Positions 1 to 5,466 of a stretch of DNA of 8,020 nucleotides are shown here, piece after piece. How positions within the stretch are numbered: the stretch's first letter is position 1; every line of letters starts with the position of its first letter. Made by a program: the position numbers and the translations under genes. The stretch is from Thermoplasmatota archaeon (lineage in GTDB: Archaea > Thermoplasmatota > Thermoplasmata > Methanomassiliicoccales > Methanomassiliicoccaceae). Under the pieces are notes generated by a model, which was not told where the DNA came from, ran no database searches, and saw only the letters and a program-made list of their open reading frames with translations. The stretch is taken from positions 1-8,020 of the forward strand of contig JAKIXL010000058.1 of NCBI GenBank assembly GCA_022709105.1, in the 5' to 3' direction.

Positions 1-1
1 C

Positions 2-718
2 CTCCCATTGAAGGAGGTCATCGGAGCAAGCCTCGTCGGGGTCATCGCGACCTCTCTGGGCGGCTCAACCAGCTACATCGAAGAGGGGCTGGTCAACATA
101 CGCCTGGGCGTTGTCCTGGAGCCGGCCACTACCCTGGGGTCCATAGTGGGGGCCCTCATCGCCATCTACCTTGACCAGGCCATCATCGCCTCGATCTTCG
201 CCATCGTTCTCATCTACAGCGCCCATTATATGCACCGCCGCCCGGCCAGGACCGTTCAGGTCGAAGGAGCTCGGTCCCACCCTTATCTTTCGGAGAGGTA
301 CATCGACCCAGGGACAGTTAAAGAGGTCAGCTATGAGGTGCACCACCTTCCCCGGTCATTGGCGGCCTGCTTCTTGGTTGGCAATCTATCCAGCATGTTG
401 GGGGTCGGCGGGGGGACCTTGAAAGTGCCGATAATGAACATCTGGATGGGCGTGCCCATGCGCGCGGCGACCGCTACCAGCAACTTCATGATCGGCGTGA
501 CCGCGCTCGCCGGTACCGTCGTGTACTACGTCAGCGGCCACATATCCGTGGACCTGGCGGCCACGGTGGTGCTGGGAGCCTTCATTGGCGCGACGCTCGG
601 CCCGCGGCTCTCCAAAGAGGTCGCGAGCCCTTCACTCCGGCGTTATTTCGCCGCCATATTGGTCGCTGTGGCCATCTTGATGGTCATCCGGTCCCTGGGC
701 GTCATGACGGGGGTCTGA
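2..718 (+). CDS. TauE/SafE family permease, 5'-truncated by the window edge
   Basis: This is an integral membrane permease of the TauE/SafE (sulfite exporter/anion permease) family. These proteins move small anions or organosulfonates across the cytoplasmic membrane; the substrate here is unknown. The family has two homologous halves, each opening with a Gly-rich motif. The second half is clear: GVGGG followed by a Pro about five residues later, then an Ala/Thr/Ser-rich helix, at residues about 125-175 counted from the TTG at position 8. The first half lacks its Gly-rich motif and begins inside the corresponding Ser/Thr-rich helix, and the frame is open to the left edge. The true start is therefore probably about 40 codons upstream, and the TTG at 8 is unlikely to be the start. 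A polar loop of about 40 residues joins the halves. The TGA stop lies one base before the next gene, so the two are probably co-transcribed. The family is sure; the transport direction and substrate are not. Confidence 0.9.
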   Translation, partial: LPLKEVIGASLVGVIATSLGGSTSYIEEGLVNIRLGVVLEPATTLGSIVGALIAIYLDQAIIASIFAIVLIYSAHYMHRRPARTVQVEGARSHPYLSERYIDPGTVKEVSYEVHHLPRSLAACFLVGNLSSMLGVGGGTLKVPIMNIWMGVPMRAATATSNFMIGVTALAGTVVYYVSGHISVDLAATVVLGAFIGATLGPRLSKEVASPSLRRYFAAILVAVAILMVIRSLGVMTGV

Positions 719-719
719 G

Positions 720-1055
720 ATGGTCCGCGGACGTTCCCGTGTCGACAAGTGGGTGCGCACCATCCTCGTCTCAGGGACCGCTCTGAGCATGGGACTGATG
801 TTGGTCGGCCTGGCCATGCACGCCCTGTTCCCGGACCATCCTGATGTGGACCTCTCCCTCCAGGAGATCGCATCCGGCATAGTCGCCGGCAACCCGGTCG
901 CCATCATCGACCTTGGCATGGTCATCCTCATCGCCACCCCCCTTACCAGGGTCGTCACCGCTCTGGCCGTGTTCACCATCGACCGAGAGCTCCGCTTGAT
1001 GGCCGCTTGCATATTGATACTGCTAATCGTCGGGTCTGCCGTCCTCATAGGCTAG
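720..1055 (+). CDS. DUF1634 membrane protein, companion of the TauE/SafE permease
   Basis: This 111-residue membrane protein matches the DUF1634 family, which is typically about this length and encoded directly after a TauE/SafE permease. Three hydrophobic segments are visible at about residues 13-34, 62-77 and 92-110. The family hallmark is the second one, an L-I-A-T-P-L-T-R-V stretch at residues 70-78, followed by a charged F-x-I-D-R-E turn before helix three. The ATG start lies one base after the permease TGA, and a G-rich stretch 8-12 bases upstream may serve as ribosome site. It is probably a small accessory subunit of the permease; this is inferred from gene order, as no biochemical role is established. 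It ends with TAG, whereas most genes here end with TGA. Readthrough would meet no stop for about 45 codons, so TAG evidently terminates here. Confidence 0.85.
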   Translation: MVRGRSRVDKWVRTILVSGTALSMGLMLVGLAMHALFPDHPDVDLSLQEIASGIVAGNPVAIIDLGMVILIATPLTRVVTALAVFTIDRELRLMAACILILLIVGSAVLIG

Positions 1056-1070
1056 GTCATAGAGCGCGGG

Positions 1071-1096
1071 GGGAGGCCGCTCGGGAACGGCCCTCT
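1071..1096. terminator. Weak stem-loop between convergent genes
   Basis: Only 40 bases separate the DUF1634 stop from the MFS stop on the opposite strand. They contain GGCCG (1075-1079) and CGGCC (1088-1092) around an 8-base loop, with weak G-U extension outside. It could act as a bidirectional transcript end, but there is no T-tract and the stem is short, so this is tentative. Confidence 0.25.
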
Positions 1097-2325
1097 CAAT
1101 TTCCGTCACCTCCAGTTTCCCCGGCCCTCCTATGGACGTCCTTCTCCCTCCTCTCTCTCGCCGGATCCCTGGCCCCCAAGAGCAGCAGGCTTGAGCCGAT
1201 GACGATAAAACCTGCAATGATGAAGGGAGTTGACCCTATCGGACCGCTCGCCTGCGGAAGGAACAGGGTCAGTACGATGGGGCCGATGAAAGAGCCAAGA
1301 TCGCCCATTGTCCTGAACAGCCCCATGGCCCCGCCCAGGTCCGCTGTGCGGGCCACATCTGTCACGTAGGCGCCCACAGGCCCCGAAAGGCCAAGGCAGA
1401 GGCCAAGGGCCGACATCACCGCCATGAGGGTGGCCAGATCATAGGCAAGGGGTATGATCATGGCCACCACGCCTCCTAGGAACAGGGAGGCGAAGAAGAA
1501 AGGTCTCCTCCCATAGCGGTCGGAAAGGGAACCGGCCGGAAGAAGGCTCAGGAAGTTGAAGGCGGCGGACAGTGTCAGTACTGCGCCCAGGGTCGCCGGG
1601 CCCAGGCCCAGATCGCGGGTGGCGAATAGCGGCACGATGGTGGCGACCAGCCCGGTCCGCAGGACGGAGGTGGCCAGAAGGCCCATGTTGACCGACATCA
1701 GGGTATAGTCCCTAATGGACCGGACCACCTGCTCGGAAGCGGCGTCCATGCGACCCCCCTTCCTCTGTACCGATCCCTTGCCGATCATGAAGTGGATCAC
1801 CAGGATGGAGATGAGAACGAGAAGAGCGTAAACGAAGAAAGGCCCGCTGAGGCCATAGGTCTGGCCGACGACGCCTCCCAATATCGGTCCGCTGGTCGTG
1901 CCAAGGAACTGCAGGCTTATGAACAGCCCAAGATGCTTCCCCCGCCGGGATATGGGGGCCGTTCGGCTTATCCCGATGTAGGAGGTGGTGAAAAACACCG
2001 CTGAGCCCGCTCCTTGGACCATCAACCCCATGAGGAGCATCCAGTAGGACACGGCCAGGGCGGAGATCATCGCAGATGCGAATACGATCAGTAGGCCGGC
2101 CATCATGAACCTCTTGAGGCCGAACCGATCGGCGACGATCCCGGAGGGAATGTCCAGGACGACCCTTGAGAGCCCTGAAACGGAAATGAGCGCTCCGATA
2201 AGGGCTATCGAAACCCCAAAGGTCATGGCGTAGAGGGGGAGGATGGGCGTGATGGACCCCACCCCGAAATTGACCAGAAAGCCGACCGTCGAAAAGATGA
2301 CCGTTGCCCGCATTGACGATTCCAT
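1096..2325 (-). CDS. Major facilitator superfamily (MFS) transporter
   Basis: This is a 409-residue MFS secondary transporter, probably a drug/metabolite exporter type with 12 helices in the membrane; its substrate cannot be read from the sequence. The loop after helix 2 carries the MFS signature G-I-V-A-D-R-F-G-L-K-R (residues 62-72). The equivalent loop in the second half carries G-S-L-S-D-R-Y-G-R-R (265-274), as expected from the internal duplication. A G-P-I-L-G-G motif (147-152) sits in the helix 5 region. A basic central loop spans about 183-206, and the C-terminal tail is short and highly charged. The frame is open upstream to 2466, but that extension is Arg-rich and unlike an MFS N-terminus. 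The ATG at 2325 is preceded by a perfect GGAGGT five bases upstream, so it is taken as the start. The gene converges with DUF1634 and diverges from the glycosylase gene. GC3 and codon use resemble its neighbours. Confidence 0.92.
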   Translation of the reverse strand: MESSMRATVIFSTVGFLVNFGVGSITPILPLYAMTFGVSIALIGALISVSGLSRVVLDIPSGIVADRFGLKRFMMAGLLIVFASAMISALAVSYWMLLMGLMVQGAGSAVFFTTSYIGISRTAPISRRGKHLGLFISLQFLGTTSGPILGGVVGQTYGLSGPFFVYALLVLISILVIHFMIGKGSVQRKGGRMDAASEQVVRSIRDYTLMSVNMGLLATSVLRTGLVATIVPLFATRDLGLGPATLGAVLTLSAAFNFLSLLPAGSLSDRYGRRPFFFASLFLGGVVAMIIPLAYDLATLMAVMSALGLCLGLSGPVGAYVTDVARTADLGGAMGLFRTMGDLGSFIGPIVLTLFLPQASGPIGSTPFIIAGFIVIGSSLLLLGARDPARERREKDVHRRAGETGGDGN

Positions 2326-2330
2326 ATGGG

Positions 2331-2336
2331 ACCTCC
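2331..2336 (-). promoter_or_regulatory. Shine-Dalgarno site of the MFS gene
   Basis: On the minus strand the sequence reads GGAGGT, then CCCAT, then ATG. This is a perfect anti-16S match with a 5-base spacer, and it decides the start at 2325 over the longer upstream-open frame and over a second Met codon at 2313. Confidence 0.8.
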
Positions 2337-2380
2337 CGACCAGGCGGCACGCCCGTCCGCCACGTTGACTTGCACAGCTC

Positions 2381-2393
2381 CATATTTCTCTCT
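2381..2393 (-). promoter_or_regulatory. Candidate archaeal TATA/BRE of the MFS gene
   Basis: The minus strand reads AGAGAG followed by AAATATG. A purine-rich stretch before an AT-rich heptamer resembles BRE plus TATA. It stands about 60 bases before the start codon, so transcription would begin near 2360 and leave a leader of about 35 bases that includes the ribosome site. The match to TTTATATA is imperfect. Confidence 0.4.
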
Positions 2394-2550
2394 TGGCGTC
2401 GGCGCCTAAGCCATCTGGGGCGATGCGGCCAACAGGGCTACGCCTCGATCTGGCCGGCCGCCCCATCCTCCACGACCGGAGTGCGGCCAGGTGATGGGGA
2501 CCTCAGCATGGAGCGGCAGGCGACCGCAAGGCCCGAGCACAGCCCAGAGC

Positions 2551-2563
2551 GCAAAACTATATG
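2551..2563 (+). promoter_or_regulatory. Candidate archaeal BRE/TATA for the glycosylase operon
   Basis: The sequence GCAAAA followed by CTATATG is the most AT-rich spot in a GC-rich spacer and resembles a BRE plus TATA box. Transcription would start about 25 bases later, near 2585, leaving a leader of roughly 85 bases. It is a plausible promoter for the plus-strand run of genes at 2668-4774. Confidence 0.45.
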
Positions 2564-2667
2564 AGCTGTCCCCGGGAATAGTCAGGTCCAAATCGCTGGC
2601 CGTAGTACAGGGACCCGCTCGGCAGGCCCCGATGCACTGCAATGGTCATCTGGCGATATGGTGAACG

Positions 2668-3594
2668 ATGATGCGCTCCTCCACCTTCGAAATGGCGATC
2701 TCCCCGCCGTTCCGCCTGGACCTGACCGCTTGGGCCCTTCGCAGGCGGGCGACGAACAGCATGGACCGATGGGAGGACGGCCATTATTCGCGCACTGTGG
2801 TGCTCGAGGACGATGCGTTCGATATGGTCATCTCCCAGATTGGCGGGGGGCATCGGCCGGTCCTTCAAGTAACGCTCAGCGGACCGTCCGGGGCCGACAC
2901 CGAGGCTGTTGAGAACGCTGCCCGTTCCCTTGTCAGCAAGATGTTGGGCACATCGGTCGATCTGAGGCCGTTCTATGCACTCGCCGAAGGAAGCGACGTC
3001 CTCCGGCCACTGGCAGAAAGGTTCCTAGGGTTGAAACCTCCTCGCTTTCCTACGTTGTTCGAGGCCCTGGTTAACGCGATCGCCTGCCAGCAGGTCTCGC
3101 TGGACTCAGGCATTCGAACGCTCAACCGCTTTTCAGAGCGCTTTGGCCGAAGGCTCGAGGGTGGAACTGGCGCCCGTTCCTTCCCGCGGCCCGAAGACCT
3201 GGCGTCGATATCGGAAGATGAGATCAAAGCGGTCGGCCTCAGCCGTCAAAAGGCCCTCGCGATAAAGAGGATAGCGAATGACGGCCAGGCCATAGAGAAT
3301 GCCCTGGCCGGAGCCGAACAAATGAGCGACGCTGAGATCCTAAGCTACCTCTCGACCATCCGGGGCATCGGCCGTTGGTCCGCCGAGTACGTTCTCCTCA
3401 GAGGGCTCGGCAGATTGGACATGTTTCCCGGTGATGATGTGGGAGCAAGGAACAATCTACAAAGGCTGTTCCATCTGGATGAAAAACCGGACTATGAACG
3501 GATCAAGGAACTGACCTCATCATGGCGTCCCTACCAGGGATTGGTCTACTTCCATCTTCTGCTCAACAATCTGCAAGCGAAGGGTCTGGTATGA
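2668..3594 (+). CDS. alkA: AlkA-type DNA-3-methyladenine glycosylase (HhH-GPD family)
   Basis: This 308-residue protein is a base-excision repair glycosylase of the helix-hairpin-helix GPD family, expected to cut alkylated purines from DNA and leave an abasic site. The N-terminal region (about 10-100) matches the AlkA N-domain, including an R-R-x-x-N-x-x-D-R-W stretch near residues 26-35. The catalytic half begins near 125 and has the conserved Q-Q-V-S (141-144). The hairpin spans about 228-242, with G-I-G-R-W-S-A. Downstream is G-D-D; its second Asp (D257) aligns with the catalytic Asp of E. coli AlkA. W287-R-P-Y is the usual C-terminal helix motif. GGTGA at 2660-2664 supports the ATG at 2668; ATG at 2671 is also possible. 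The stop overlaps the next gene's start (ATGA), indicating translational coupling. The family is clear, but exact base specificity is not visible. Confidence 0.9.
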   Translation: MMRSSTFEMAISPPFRLDLTAWALRRRATNSMDRWEDGHYSRTVVLEDDAFDMVISQIGGGHRPVLQVTLSGPSGADTEAVENAARSLVSKMLGTSVDLRPFYALAEGSDVLRPLAERFLGLKPPRFPTLFEALVNAIACQQVSLDSGIRTLNRFSERFGRRLEGGTGARSFPRPEDLASISEDEIKAVGLSRQKALAIKRIANDGQAIENALAGAEQMSDAEILSYLSTIRGIGRWSAEYVLLRGLGRLDMFPGDDVGARNNLQRLFHLDEKPDYERIKELTSSWRPYQGLVYFHLLLNNLQAKGLV

Positions 3595-4118
3595 GCATCA
3601 AGGTCTACACCATAGGGCACTCGACACGCTCGTTCGATGAGTTCCTGGCGATCCTTAGGAGGTTCGGCATAGAGATGGTGGTCGATGTGCGGGCGATGCC
3701 CAGGTCCAGGCATAATCCTCAGTTCGGACAGGATGTCCTGAGGGGCGGTCTGGAGGCCAACGGCATAGATTACGTTCATCTCGCGGGGCTGGGCGGGCTC
3801 AGACCCTCCGCAGGTACGCTTACGAACGCGGGCTGGAGGAACAGGTCCTTTCGCGGCTATGCCGATCACATGCAAACCCCTGAGTTCAGGAGCGCCTTGC
3901 AGCAGCTCATGGACCTCGCCGGGAAACGCTCAACGGCCATCATGTGCGCGGAAACGCTTCCCTGGCGTTGCCATCGGTCACTGATCGGGGACGCGCTTCT
4001 CGTCCACGGGTTCACTGTAGAGGACATATTCGATGATAAGGTTTCAAAACCTCACAGGATGACGCCATGGGCGAAGGTGGTCGGCGACACAATAACCTAT
4101 CCGAAGGCGATGTTATGA
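3591..4118 (+). CDS. DUF488 family protein
   Basis: This 175-residue protein belongs to the DUF488 family, soluble proteins of unknown biochemical role. Hallmarks in order are T-I-G-H-S (residues 7-11) followed by a helical F-D-E-F segment, V-D-V-R (31-34) with P-R-S at 38-40, and H-L-A-G-L-G-G-L-R (63-71). Next come the N-x-x-W-R-N-x-S-F-R-G-Y-A-D block (79-92) and the M-C-A-E...C-H-R motif (C119, C127-H128-R129). The ATG at 3591 overlaps the glycosylase stop by four bases, so the two are co-translated; upstream in-frame ATG and TTG codons lie inside the glycosylase gene and add no family sequence. Coupling to a DNA glycosylase suggests a nucleic-acid repair or damage-response role, but that is inference. 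The conserved Cys/His residues could bind metal or act in catalysis. Confidence 0.9.
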   Translation: MSIKVYTIGHSTRSFDEFLAILRRFGIEMVVDVRAMPRSRHNPQFGQDVLRGGLEANGIDYVHLAGLGGLRPSAGTLTNAGWRNRSFRGYADHMQTPEFRSALQQLMDLAGKRSTAIMCAETLPWRCHRSLIGDALLVHGFTVEDIFDDKVSKPHRMTPWAKVVGDTITYPKAML

Positions 4119-4151
4119 ACCATGGACGAGCGGCCATAGGAAGGATGCGGC

Positions 4152-4409
4152 ATGAGCGGCGATGACATCGGGCCCGGAGATTGCGTCAAGCTGCCCGACG
4201 GACGAGTGGCCAGGGTGCGGGAGGCCCATGGCGGCGAATATAGGGTCAGGGTCAGAAGGAGGACGAGCAGAACGCACCAGTTCCTGAGCCTGCCGCAGGA
4301 GGACCTGACCAAGGTCCCCTGCCCCAAGGGGTGGATGAGCCCGGAAGGCTACAACCGCTATCTCAAGAAGACCCTGGAAAAGATGCGGTTGAGGCAAGAG
4401 CGGAGGTGA
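4152..4409 (+). CDS. Small basic protein of unknown function, possible SH3-like fold
   Basis: I do not recognise a named family for this 85-residue protein. Residues 6-50 alternate hydrophobic and charged positions with turns (G-D-x-V-K-L-P-D-G-R-V-A-R-V), resembling a small SH3/KOW-like beta-barrel. A very basic strand follows (R-V-R-V-R-R-R, 31-37). The C-terminal part (about 58-85) contains G-W-M-S-P-E-G-Y and then a Lys/Arg-rich helix. Cys residues at 11 and 57 are not arranged as a zinc site. GGAAGG lies about 7 bases before the ATG, supporting translation. It sits 33 bases after the DUF488 gene, on the same strand and with similar codon use, so it is probably part of that transcript. 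The basic surface suggests nucleic-acid binding; this is only a guess from composition. Confidence 0.65.
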   Translation: MSGDDIGPGDCVKLPDGRVARVREAHGGEYRVRVRRRTSRTHQFLSLPQEDLTKVPCPKGWMSPEGYNRYLKKTLEKMRLRQERR

Positions 4410-4423
4410 CATACCACAGCGCC

Positions 4424-4428
4424 TTATA
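4424..4428 (+). promoter_or_regulatory. Candidate TATA element for the Rieske gene
   Basis: TTATA within CCTTATAGG lies 23-27 bases before the ATG at 4451. That spacing would give an almost leaderless transcript starting at the ATG. The element is short and stands inside an operon-like run, so an internal promoter is only possible. Confidence 0.25.
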
Positions 4429-4450
4429 GGGGCGCGGCGTGAACGTAAGC

Positions 4451-4774
4451 ATGGCGAGGCATAAGGTCATCGGCGTGGACAAGGTCGGGCCGGGTGAGAT
4501 GATCGGTCTCTCGATAGAGGGAAGGGAACTGCTGGTCGCCAATGTCGAGGGCAAGCTCTTCGCGATCGATGGCCGCTGCTCAAGGCGGTGCGGAAGGCTG
4601 TGGAAGGGCCGTCTGAACGGCTATTTCGTAGAATGCCCTAACCATGGCGCGACGTTCGACATAAGAGATGGGCGGGCGGTATCGAGCGCCAAATCGCCTC
4701 GTACCGGCAAGGCTAAGGACCTAAGGGCCTACGAGGTCATCATCGACGATGACGGAGTGTTCGTCGCGCTGTGA
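4451..4774 (+). CDS. Rieske-fold [2Fe-2S] ferredoxin-like protein with altered cluster ligands
   Basis: This 107-residue protein has the size and order of a stand-alone Rieske ferredoxin: a beta-rich N-terminus, L-F-A-I-D-G (36-41), the cluster loops, then F-D-I-R-D-G and a C-terminal strand pair. Normal members bind a [2Fe-2S] cluster with C-x-H and C-x-x-H, and shuttle electrons to oxygenases or reductases. The second pair is intact (C62-P-N-H65, then G-A-T-F-D). The first reads C43-S-R45-R46-C47-G, so Arg replaces the expected His, while a new Cys occurs at 47. The codons are TGC TCA AGG CGG TGC, and the surrounding frame is undisturbed. The cluster may use C47 as a substitute, be altered, or be absent. 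ATG 4451 is preferred because typical members begin this close to the fold; a GTG at 4439 after an AGGGG is an alternative, adding four residues. It is preceded by the 85-residue gene. Confidence 0.85.
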   Translation: MARHKVIGVDKVGPGEMIGLSIEGRELLVANVEGKLFAIDGRCSRRCGRLWKGRLNGYFVECPNHGATFDIRDGRAVSSAKSPRTGKAKDLRAYEVIIDDDGVFVAL

Positions 4775-4804
4775 AGAATCCATTCCGCACATTCATGCCG
4801 TCAA

Positions 4805-4818
4805 GGGCCGGGCGGCCC
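4805..4818. terminator. GC-rich stem-loop after the Rieske gene
   Basis: GGGCC (4805-4809), loop GGGC and GGCCC (4814-4818) form a strong short hairpin 30 bases after the Rieske stop, in the 173-base gap between convergent genes. A further palindrome CCGGCCGG follows at about 4825. There is no T-tract, so its use as a terminator is inferred from position only. The rest of the gap shows no gene. Confidence 0.35.
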
Positions 4819-4947
4819 GCGGGACCGGCCGGCGGTGGACGCGGACAAGGCGAGGGAGCATGACCCCAGGTCCGGTAATCATCCATGAGGATGCCGCTCG
4901 CCTCTGCCAACGGTCGGGCCCAGTTGTCGCCGGCACCCTGATACGTC

Positions 4948-5184
4948 TCATTCCTCGCTCGTTTCCATGAGCCTCTTGTACTCTTCCTCGCCGAGGCACT
5001 CCTTGGCGTACTTACACCATTTGGCGCACGACACGATGTTATTGTGGACCACGAACCCGCAGTTGTCACAGGTGACCTTGATGTCATTGGAGAAGATCTC
5101 GACCTCACTTCCGCACTCCGGACAGTTCCTGATAGATAGCGTCGGGGTCCTGTGGTTGGCGGAGCCTGGGCAACCATCAAACAA
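4948..5184 (-). CDS. Small Cys-rich double zinc-ribbon-like protein
   Basis: This 78-residue soluble protein has eight cysteines: C5 in C-P-G, C21-P-E-C24-G, C39-D-N-C42-G, then C53-A-K-W-C57-K-Y-A-K-E-C63-L-G. The central two CxxC pairs form a zinc ribbon. The trailing S-C-A-x-W-C-x-Y-A-x-x-C-L-G pattern is one I associate from memory with small anaerobe and methanogen proteins, sometimes annotated vaguely as phosphohydrolase-associated; the function is unknown. The start is TTG at 5184: no ATG exists in frame, a TGA lies two codons upstream (5188-5190), and GGAGG sits 8 bases before the TTG. The start is therefore well supported and includes the C-P-G cysteine. It follows four bases after the end of the putative amber-containing peptide gene, so the two may be coupled. 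It could bind a second metal or an Fe-S cluster through C53, C57 and C63. Confidence 0.8.
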   Translation of the reverse strand: MFDGCPGSANHRTPTLSIRNCPECGSEVEIFSNDIKVTCDNCGFVVHNNIVSCAKWCKYAKECLGEEEYKRLMETSEE

Positions 5185-5187
5185 CGC

Positions 5188-5289
5188 TCACTCCTCCATC
5201 TCCATGCATTTCCTTATCAGCCTCTTTGATAGTTCCTTCTATCCACCAACCTCGCCTTGGCACTTGACCTTTTCGTCCATTTCTCCCAT
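5188..5289 (-). CDS. Possible 33-residue peptide gene with in-frame amber (TAG) codon
   Basis: On the minus strand an ATG at 5289 opens 16 codons (M-G-E-M-D-E-K-V-K-C-Q-G-E-V-G-G). TAG follows at 5239-5241, and then 16 more codons (K-E-L-S-K-R-L-I-R-K-C-M-E-M-E-E) run to TGA at 5188-5190. Both halves are in one frame, charged and helix-like, and use the AGG/ATA/AAG codons typical of the neighbours. The TGA overlaps the next gene's ribosome site (GGAGGAGTGA) and ends 3 bases before its TTG, as in a coupled operon. If the host decodes TAG as pyrrolysine, this would be a short pyrrolysine peptide; otherwise it is a broken gene or chance. No ribosome site precedes the ATG; a T-run at 5310-5315 lies about 24 bases upstream and could be promoter-like. 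Starts at 5307 or 5280 are alternatives. I do not recognise the peptide. Confidence 0.3.
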
Positions 5290-5414
5290 AGGGCGGAAAA
5301 TGTCCATGCAAAAAAGTGGAACGGAGACCATGATGAGGGTGTGAAACCTGCCCAGGGGAAAGAACAATGGCGTGGCAGAACCAGAGACCGCCGAGGACCA
5401 GAGGATGGACCGGC

Positions 5415-5434
5415 CGCTGAGAGCATTACCAGCG
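5415..5434 (-). terminator. Stem-loop downstream of the ribA-like gene
   Basis: CGCTG (5415-5419) and CAGCG (5430-5434) pair around a 10-base loop, about 33 bases beyond the RibA-like stop on the minus strand. There is no adjacent T-run; the nearest minus-strand T6 is about 100 bases further on (5310-5315). It may be a transcript-end hairpin, but the evidence is weak. Confidence 0.25.
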
Positions 5435-5466
5435 CTCATTAAGACGGCCTCCGCCGGTCACGTCCG

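Larger units (their letters stand above)
2326..2667. other. Divergent intergenic region without a gene
   Basis: These 342 bases lie between the divergent MFS and glycosylase genes. Open frames across them give Arg/Pro/Gly/Ser-rich products with no recognisable motif or plausible start site, so no protein gene is called. I see no tRNA cloverleaf and no repeat. The region carries the two candidate promoters listed separately. Confidence 0.6.

Noticed and set aside
1712..2383. Long minus-strand frame inside the MFS gene
   Set aside because: It is an alternative frame of the MFS gene, rich in Arg, His and Pro, while the MFS frame has twelve hydrophobic segments and signature loops.
2326..2466. 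47-residue N-terminal extension of the MFS protein
   Set aside because: The extension is Arg/Gly-rich with no family similarity, and a perfect ribosome site marks the ATG at 2325.
5290..5439. Upstream extension of the amber-containing frame to an ATG at 5439
   Set aside because: The added residues are Ser/Leu/Phe-rich with T-rich codons unlike neighbouring genes, and there is no ribosome site; this part is more likely spacer or promoter.
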